A stretch of DNA of 64,000 bases from Bondarzewia mesenterica (taxonomy: Eukaryota > Basidiomycota > Agaricomycetes > Russulales > Bondarzewiaceae). The notes under the pieces were generated by a model, which was not told the origin of the DNA, ran no database searches, and was given only the letters and a program-made list of their open reading frames with translations. The DNA lies in the NCBI GenBank assembly GCA_004802705.1, contig SGPL01000060.1:1-64000 (forward strand), read 5' to 3'. The number at the start of each line of letters is the position of its first letter. Positions within the stretch are counted from its first letter, which is position 1. Of this stretch, positions 57,355 to 64,000 are shown piece by piece. The position numbers and the translations under genes were made by a program.

Positions 57355-59740
57355 CGAGATGAGAGAATTTCAGAGATATGGGCGTGTTCTTGCAGAAAAA
57401 TAGATAGAGCTCTGGCGAAGGTTGTCAGTTTTGAGAGTTAGTGAAGGAACGAAGAGAAGACTCACGATATGTAGGAGTGAGTTGTGTTCGAGGTGATGGA
57501 TACAAGGAGGAAAGGATACAGATAAGAACGGATGAAAAGCGGGATGCGAAAGTAGAGATGATCAGACAGATGCGGACTGTGGATACAGAGATGTAGAAAG
57601 AGATGGAACGGTCCTGATGCCAGTTGAGAACTTGGAGGCAGATGCGAGTGCGAGGAAGTGCGAGACAAGCTAGCAGAAACTGGGGGCCAGAAAATTATGG
57701 GGGAGGGTTAAATACGCATTGACGGACCAATGCGACCAAAGCGATGGCCGTGAGCAGTGAGAGAGGGAACAAAGAACAATAGCAACTTTGTAGGCGGCTA
57801 TGGGTTGTGTGTCCACAACAGCAGGACCCGAATCACTTGCTCATTGTCAACCATCTTTTGTTATTGTTGACTCAGCTGTTGCATCATTCGTTAGGAGACT
57901 ACAAACCTGCGTAGTCGGTGGCAGAGGTCTCGTTGGAATACAAGGTCGACTTTGCTGTGTGACGCGTTTACAACAGCACCGTGTAGAGCCAGCCGAATCC
58001 CGATGCCCTCTATCGTTGCAATCGTCAACTGATGACTTCGTCGGCACTGCATCGCAGCATTCATTCTCGTGCGCGATCATCTTTTTGGCGCAGAGCGCTG
58101 TCGCCGTCAACATGATCTTCGCGTCACAGCTTTAGTGGGTGACTATAACGCCTGCGGCCTAGGATGCATGGATCACTGCGCACATTCTGTCGTCACCCTC
58201 AGCATCGTCGATGCACCGGCTCCCCTTCGCTGTGCATCGCCATCCCTCTTTGGCGGTTCATCGGTAACAATGAATTGTCGACAAATCGGGGTCGCGTGCA
58301 CTGACCTAGTGTTGTCCGTCAATAGCAAGTCTGTGAGCGATGGAGAAGAGCCTGCCTTTCAACGTGCTGACGGAGGAGACTGAGGCGAAAATCGTGCTCG
58401 TCGACCAGACCGTTTCAACACGTCGCTGTCGTATCTCAACCAGAGGATCCACAGTGCGAAAGATGATTGATGTCGATGATCTGTCGGTGTCACTGGTGTT
58501 CTCGACTCCTCTGCACCTGCGTGAATTCGTCCCAAGAGACGACAGCACCGTCAAGGCAAACTGCAATGTTCAGGAGGTGAGTCGTCCCTCGATTGCAGTA
58601 CGCGTTTAGGTTGGGTAGATGTGTTGTGCGCACCGTTGCAGCGTTGTTGGAACTAAGGGTCGTTTACGGATATTCGCTTTGTCAATGAGCGTATCCTCGT
58701 CTGTTTAGCGATGCGGTCCGCGATATCCCTTCTGATCGACAAGGCGTGCAATTCTGGTCAACCAGTCGTTAAAGGTCGTTAACCATCATTAAATCGCTCT
58801 CCACTCTTGTGTAGCAGGCAATGCACGGTCTGATTTGTGCTGATTTATGTCAAATGTTCTTCATCTCCCTTTCAGCTCGTGACTCGAAACCGTCATGCCG
58901 TTTCCCATCCCTCACTCAGATATTCACTTTCTTTTCATTGGATTGAACGCCTGCCTCTGCCAATGCGCATGTACTGTATCCAAGTTCACCAAAGTTTGGA
59001 AGGCAATTGAACCCGAGATGCCATATCTAATCAAGCTTCGGTCGCGAGCGTCTTCGTATGAGTCTGCGTGCGAGGTCTATCGTGGATATTTTGACGGGCC
59101 AGATAATTCCTTATACATCGAATGGATGACGACGGTTTGCGATGCACTCAATGTGCAATTCATGAATGCGTGCAGTGTGCATGAATTTGAGAGATGAAAT
59201 CAGCATTTAGCTGTTCCCAAGCGATGATTGAATACGGATGACATGAGCGAACTTCCACACGCCCGAAACCTTCCTTCTCTTCATCGCATTTTCTTCGTCT
59301 AAGTCTTTCTCACTGCTGCTTGTCCTTACTTATTGCTTCGCATGTTCATGCTATGGATAAAGCATCCAAATATCAGTATGCATTTTTGGTCATCAGGAAG
59401 ATCCATCCAGGCGCAGTCTCGGGTTGGAACACATTGAAGCTCACACATCCAGGATAGACAACAACACCGACGCGACGCACGGTACAAGGTATGCCATTGT
59501 ATACAATAGGGTGAAGTACTTCTAAATAGTAATGCACTAAGCTCCTTGCAGAAAGCGCGGCAAGATAAAATAAAGAGAAGAGAAAGAAGAGCGACGACAT
59601 GAATCCTCGGATCGATGCGGGTGCGCGCGCTGCAATGGAGGAGAGGAAAAAATAGGAAAGAACCACGATGTCAGCAAACGCGAAAACAAGAAGGACAATA
59701 AAAGGTGCTTGCAAGCCTCTTCTCCTTCAAACGCACATGA
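57355..59740. other. Long intergenic stretch, no gene supported
   Basis: Open frames at 57800-58135, 58069-58383 and 58895-59197 lack family features or splice support. A hydrophobic 113-codon minus frame at 59373-59714 overlaps the 3' end of the C2H2 gene. Confidence 0.4.
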
Positions 59741-59853
59741 TGATCCCTTCATCAGCCTCGTCGTCTGTCGAAAGTTCCATCTCACCCTTTCGGTCCTAGC
59801 CCCCCTTCCATCCGTCCACCAGCGTCTTACCCACTCCTTGGTACGCCTCCCAC

Positions 59854-61032
59854 TCACCCTGTCTCGGGGTGATACTTCTTCCAATGTGTATTGCGTGTGT
59901 CTGAGCGCCTGAACTTGCTTGTGCACCCTTCCTGACCACATGGGTACTTCGGCACAGCGTGGTGTTTCTTTGACTTACGCTGGTGCTTTGTGAAGTCAGA
60001 CAACTGCTTGAAGGCGTGTCCGCAGCACACGAATCGCGATGCTACTGGAGGTTGGGTAGATGGTGCTGGCGTCACCGTCGTCAATGTGGATGGGGCGCCG
60101 TCGCCGGGACTTGCGACAGGTGGGACGTTCAGCCCTCCGACTGGCAAATTGGCAGTCTGGGAGCTGGGAATGCTGCTGGGGATTTTATCCTCGAGCACAT
60201 CCTCCTTTGATACCGTTTTGTTGGTTTTGGGGGCTTGGCCCAGCTGTTCGTAGTCGGTAGACCAATAGCCCTCGATGCTGATAGTTCTCCGCGTTTTTGA
60301 CACGGGGAAGGAGTCTTCATATTCATCGCCTTCTCGCTTCCTCTTCATGCTGCGCTTGACTCCGCCACTGGCCCCCCATGAGGATAAGCTTGCTGTGCTC
60401 GAAGATGGCCCCTGTGAGGCGGCATCCGACGATGTGACCGTGTCGGGTACAGCCAGTGCCAGTGGAGGTGCCGAAGCCGTAGGTAACGGTGCCGCATATG
60501 TGTATGAGGGCACTGCAAATTTTACCTCGGATGCGACATCGGTGTGTGGGGGCAACATATTTGGTGAGGTTGTTTCAGCGGCGAGAGGAGGAGGGATCGC
60601 GAACGGAGGTCCCGCAAAAGAAGGATCTGCGGTCGCGAACTGGGGTGTGACCAGCGCGGGGTAGCTTGTCGCGACGTTAAACGGGGCATCGTTGCTTAAC
60701 GATAGCCGGGGTGCCATGGTGGCGAACGGAAAGGCGATGGCCCCCCGGGCATTGAAGAAAGAGAGCGGGGTTTCGTTGCACAGAGCCTCGGCCAGGGAAG
60801 AATAATATGGCTGTTGAGGTGAAAAAGGTGAACGATATATAAATGCGTGTCCATCTCTGTTGACTAAGCCATAGTTGAAACCCTGCAAGGTATCGAAGGT
60901 CAGTCTCCATCTCGCCGTCGACAGAGGCAAATTTACCGAGGCAGGGTCTCTTGCATGCGCATAATGATTGTTGAATGGGTTGGCCATGACGATTGGAGAT
61001 GGAATGGCTGACGATGTTGATTTGAGGCTCAA
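59854..61032 (-). CDS. C2H2 zinc-finger protein, likely transcription factor
   Basis: A 392-codon frame. The N-terminal two-thirds is Ser/Pro/Ala/Thr-rich, as in fungal transactivation regions, with a basic KRSMKRKREGDEYED segment and KTRRTI as likely nuclear signals. The C-terminus has two finger-like units: FVCCGHAFKQLSDFTKHQRK SKKH and YPCGQEGCTSKFRRSDTRNT HWKKYH. The stop codon lies inside GGTGAGT, a perfect intron donor. Splicing to an acceptor near 59749 (TTTCGACAG) would replace the end with DDEADEGIIMCV. A second ATG (MANPFNNHYAH) is 15 codons downstream. Target genes are unknown. Confidence 0.75.
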   Translation of the reverse strand: MSLKSTSSAIPSPIVMANPFNNHYAHARDPASVNLPLSTARWRLTFDTLQGFNYGLVNRDGHAFIYRSPFSPQQPYYSSLAEALCNETPLSFFNARGAIAFPFATMAPRLSLSNDAPFNVATSYPALVTPQFATADPSFAGPPFAIPPPLAAETTSPNMLPPHTDVASEVKFAVPSYTYAAPLPTASAPPLALAVPDTVTSSDAASQGPSSSTASLSSWGASGGVKRSMKRKREGDEYEDSFPVSKTRRTISIEGYWSTDYEQLGQAPKTNKTVSKEDVLEDKIPSSIPSSQTANLPVGGLNVPPVASPGDGAPSTLTTVTPAPSTQPPVASRFVCCGHAFKQLSDFTKHQRKSKKHHAVPKYPCGQEGCTSKFRRSDTRNTHWKKYHPETG

Positions 61033-63195
61033 GTTGGGCGTTGGCTCGAGTTTCGGAGACCAGTGTGGGTGGGTACGGATGGCTGGTTATTTAAAGTCAA
61101 CACGGCGTCGGTGGCTCTTGTTTTTTCTCCTCTTTATTGTAACGAACGAATACGGAAAATGCGGATGGCGCTGACGCGCGAATAATGGGGCTTCCTGACC
61201 AATTTGATTCCAGAACACTGCTGTGTATTCGGCAACGTTGAGATGGAGGTACTACCTTTTGCGTGTGCGCTCTCTGGACTCATCGAACTCGTGTATGTAT
61301 TCCCTCGGAGGAGCCATGTCATGGTGTACGAGGCCTGCCATTGGCGAGCCATCAGCCATCAATTGCGGCGATGTGGATCTGTTACTGCGGTGTCTATGGC
61401 ACTCTTCCGATCTTTTTGATAAGAAGTTGCTTCTGGTCTTAATCGCACTCTTAGGGACGTAAGTACTGTACGCCCTTCCTGGCCCGCTAGCCTTGAGTCG
61501 GAACCGCGCACGTTTGGACATTCGCATCCTCATGCACGTACCTTTCTTTCAACCCTCATTCCGGATTTAGTCTTCAATGAGTACCGATGCCTCCTGTCGG
61601 CGTGCTTCTCGTCTGGTCAGATGCTATCATCGACGCAATCGTCATATGACATCTTGTTCGCCATTTTTCTATCCNTTTCGATCTCGTTTAGCATGAATGT
61701 CTGGCCGCTGACGAGTTCATTTTTGCAAAGCAGCAATATGTTAGACACTCAATATGCTGGCCATTTCTGCAGCTTTTTCGTTGCGTATCGCATAATTTGT
61801 GGGTGCGCGGGCGGCGGTTTTCAGCACGGGCACCGTGTCTCCCGGCCATCGTCCTCAATTGCCCACTAATCTCTCCACAGCCGCTGGCTCCGCGCATGCA
61901 GCTGCCAGGCTGGGACGCCCCGGCACCGTTGTGTTGCAACCAGGAGGCCTGAGGCTCGAAGGACATTGTAGTGGAGATGCGATGGTGGTGGGCTCGTTTA
62001 TTTCCTACTGTTGGATGAGGTGACATGTGGACACGTTTTTCTGTGAGTAAAACCTGTCTCATGTCTTTTTGCTATGCAAAATGCTAACCGACGAAAAATC
62101 AACTAACTAGGCCAATGCTGGGTAGCCAGGGTATACATAAGGCTGAACCACATACGTCGGCTGCGCGATAGACTTTGCAGCTGTAGTAGGTGAAGACACA
62201 GCTTAATGTGAGCGGAAGGGTATGGGAATGCAGGCGACAATGATGATGTGTCTGATTTGGACGCAGAAAAGATGGGGAAGAAAAATCGAAGGTCGAACAT
62301 CGCAATATAGATCTACAAGAGTTTAATTTGAGTCGTACAAACTTTCTTCGAGGAATATACCGTTGCCAGATGCAAAAGCGGTCAATCGTATAAGATGAGA
62401 ATCCAGCGATCTTGTTGCAAGACGGGAGGCCGACCTCAAACCTGCGTGTGCCGGTGTGCGACCCCAAAGACCGAAGATTCAAGAGACAATAACCTCAGAA
62501 AGCTCTTGATGCAGACCGTGCACAGAGGTGCACAGTAAACCAGAAATCACCGGCAAAATACATGGCAAAACCTGACATGTCGACAGACATGGAATGGGGG
62601 CGGAGGCTGGCTCTTTGAAAATTGAATAAAATAAAATACTCACCATTAGAGCTCGACGTTGTGTGGCTCGTACGGCGTGAGTAGTTCTGACAGTAATAAT
62701 ATGCGGCACTAAGAGCGAACAAAAAGTCCACAAAGACGATTTTCTCTAAGTAAGTAGTCCGGCGACGATGTTTCCAGATATCAGCTGAGTCGAACAGTTG
62801 AGTATGTCTCGTTCCAAAACATTTAACTTGTAATGGCCTCGAAAGCCAAGGGCCTTAAAGTGGTCTGTTTGTTCAAGAAGAAATTGTTCGTTAACGAAGT
62901 TGTTCCGAGGAAAGCTGCTGTTCCGCAGTCCCATAATCGGTTCCGTGAGCGCAGCCATCCGTATTTGGCGCTCAGCCACGACTTGATATCACTCCTCACC
63001 CGTCCACGTCCAACGTCCACCCTCTCATCCCCGCCCTTGCTCTTCAAACATATACGGTAGACAGACGACTAAAGACACACTCGAGGTCCTCTAAAATCTA
63101 TCCGTTGACACTGCAGCATCCTGTCTGACTGAGCATTCCAGCGACTGCACTTACCCTCAAATCACAATCAGAGGTTGACGTGTCGGTCTACCAAA
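61033..63195. other. Intergenic stretch with one tentative small gene
   Basis: Apart from the tentative membrane-protein gene ending at 62107, no gene is supported. One N occurs at about 61674. Confidence 0.35.
62107..62745 (-). CDS. Possible small spliced membrane protein
   Basis: One exon near 62745-62645 reads KIVFVDFLFALSAAYYYCQN, a single hydrophobic segment, then YSRRTSHTTSSSN and a GTGAGT donor. A second exon after a CTACTACAG acceptor reads AKSIAQPTYVVQPYVYPGYP ALA and stops at 62107. The Pro/Tyr-rich ending is protein-like. Middle exons and the start codon are not settled. Confidence 0.3.
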
Positions 63196-64000
63196 ATGGC
63201 CTCCGGCCTTGGAGCGAAGCTACTGTTCACATGGCTGCTCTTTGCACTGCTCCCATGTTTTGTTGTGCGCGCGCAAGAACCAGAAGTATCAGTGACGCAC
63301 TTCCACAACCTCCCCGCGAAGCTATTTTTCTTCGATGATGCGCCTGTGCGTGTATCCCGCCCTCGCTCTGAGATGTCGCATGCTGACATAGAGATGGGCA
63401 CTAGGTCGTCGCGTATCATGATGTTGTTGAGGGTAATCTGTATGTTTCAAATAACGAGGGTAAAACATGGGAGCGGGCCAGTGATATTCCAGAAGGAGAA
63501 ACTAGCATGTTCATAGAACATCCATTCAACAATCGCATGGTGAGTAGATTTGCCCTGTTCATGGCGATAGATAGTCGGAATTCCCTTCATTTTGGACTTT
63601 GCGTTTCGTGATGCGAGACAAACCCGATCAGTAATACTGACTGTTATGCTCAGGCGTTCGTCCTTACGAAGAAGAATGTGCACTACCGCACAGATGACCG
63701 TGGAAAGTCATGGCGCTCGTTTGAAATGCCGATGTCCCCCGCCTTTGTTCCTCGACCTCTATCATTCCATTCCGACCCCGCAAAATATGGCTACATTCTG
63801 TACCAAGGGGTTCAATGTGAACGTGCTGGATGGGGTTCAGTCTGTCATGATGAGGCAAGTCGTTCAAGCTCGGACAATTATATTCTAGCTGACAAGCACC
63901 AGACATACTACACGAAAGAGGCATTTAGTGATCAGCCGCAGAAACTTCTGTCGGACACATCTCGGTGCCAATTCGCTCATAGTAGCAAGGACTTCAAACA
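63196..64000 (+). CDS. VPS10: Vacuolar sorting receptor VPS10 (sortilin family), 5' part
   Basis: Vps10 carries carboxypeptidase Y and other hydrolases from Golgi to vacuole. The N-terminus has a signal peptide ([20 protein letters not shown]), then [20 protein letters not shown]. After a GTGCGT intron come [31 protein letters not shown] and [11 protein letters not shown]. Another exon gives [20 protein letters not shown] and [23 protein letters not shown]. The two S/N-x-DxGKxW Asp-box motifs of the ten-bladed propeller are visible. The gene runs off the right edge after [16 protein letters not shown] 34-base GC...AG stretch after HDE is read through here, adding a [15 protein letters not shown] insert. 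Confidence 0.88.

Noticed and set aside
57800..58609. Overlapping plus and minus frames of 86-111 codons
   Set aside because: Several frames open together with no conserved blocks; probably chance in GC-balanced DNA.
58895..59197. 100-codon plus-strand frame with Cys-rich start
   Set aside because: No splice partner and no recognisable domain.
59373..59714. Hydrophobic 113-codon minus frame resembling a two-span membrane protein
   Set aside because: Hydrophobicity alone is weak evidence; it overlaps the possible 3' exon of the C2H2 gene.
1..64000. CRISPR arrays, operons, riboswitches and ribosome binding sites
   Set aside because: Spliced genes with their own promoters show a eukaryotic nuclear genome; no array of regularly spaced direct repeats is present.

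Overview
The window looks like the genome of an agaricomycete (mushroom-forming basidiomycete) fungus. Coding regions are dense. Nearly every gene is cut by several introns of about 50-60 bp, most with GTRNGT donors and CTRAC-like branch sites. The gene families (large OrsD-type proteins, IQ calmodulin-binding-motif proteins, a GH5 mannanase-like protein, SRPBCC pairs, class 3 lipase) are typical of that class. Runs of N and isolated N codes show that this is a draft assembly.

Region 1 (about 1-12.85 kb) is accessory and degraded DNA. It holds an OrsD-type large protein that runs off the left edge, a second unknown minus-strand gene, and a zone of minisatellites and palindromes built on a GACACGC motif. 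Next come three decayed copies of housekeeping genes in a row: the tail of an Avl9-like protein, the N-terminal half of VPS54, and a full-length HMG-CoA lyase pseudogene. The region ends with a transposable element that has 63-bp terminal inverted repeats and a truncated Harbinger-like transposase.

Region 2 (13.6-45 kb) is mostly conserved single-copy genes: a GH5-like secreted protein with altered catalytic residues, COX13, the proteasome subunit RPN2, importin alpha, LSM5, mitochondrial ribosomal protein S16, an acyl-CoA-binding/ankyrin protein, succinyl-CoA ligase alpha, the nuclear import receptor MTR10, septin CDC3, a nitrilase, mitochondrial ribosomal protein mS35, a CXXC zinc-binding protein (DUF866) and an IQ-motif family protein. 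Mitochondrial function (COX13, MRPS16, LSC1, mS35) and nuclear transport (importin alpha, MTR10) recur, but nothing indicates co-regulation. The clearest shared control region is the short divergent promoter between mS35 and the DUF866 gene.

Region 3 (44-64 kb) starts with a striking minus-strand reading unit. An Abp1-like actin-depolymerising-factor domain runs in frame through a polyproline tract into a Bck1-like MAP kinase kinase kinase. It continues with a tandem pair of SRPBCC lipid-binding-like genes, two nearly identical tRNA-Ile(AAT) genes, a class 3 lipase, low-complexity proteins, a C2H2 zinc-finger protein and the 5' part of VPS10 at the right edge.

The best leads are the ADF-H/MAPKKK fusion (real fusion or misassembly), the catalytically altered GH5 protein, the decayed three-gene block, and the concentration of ambiguous bases at third codon positions of RPN2, which points to two collapsed haplotypes. 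Several otherwise intact genes carry one-base frameshifts, mostly in homopolymers, that may be sequencing errors. Exon boundaries given here were read by eye from splice signals and family conservation.
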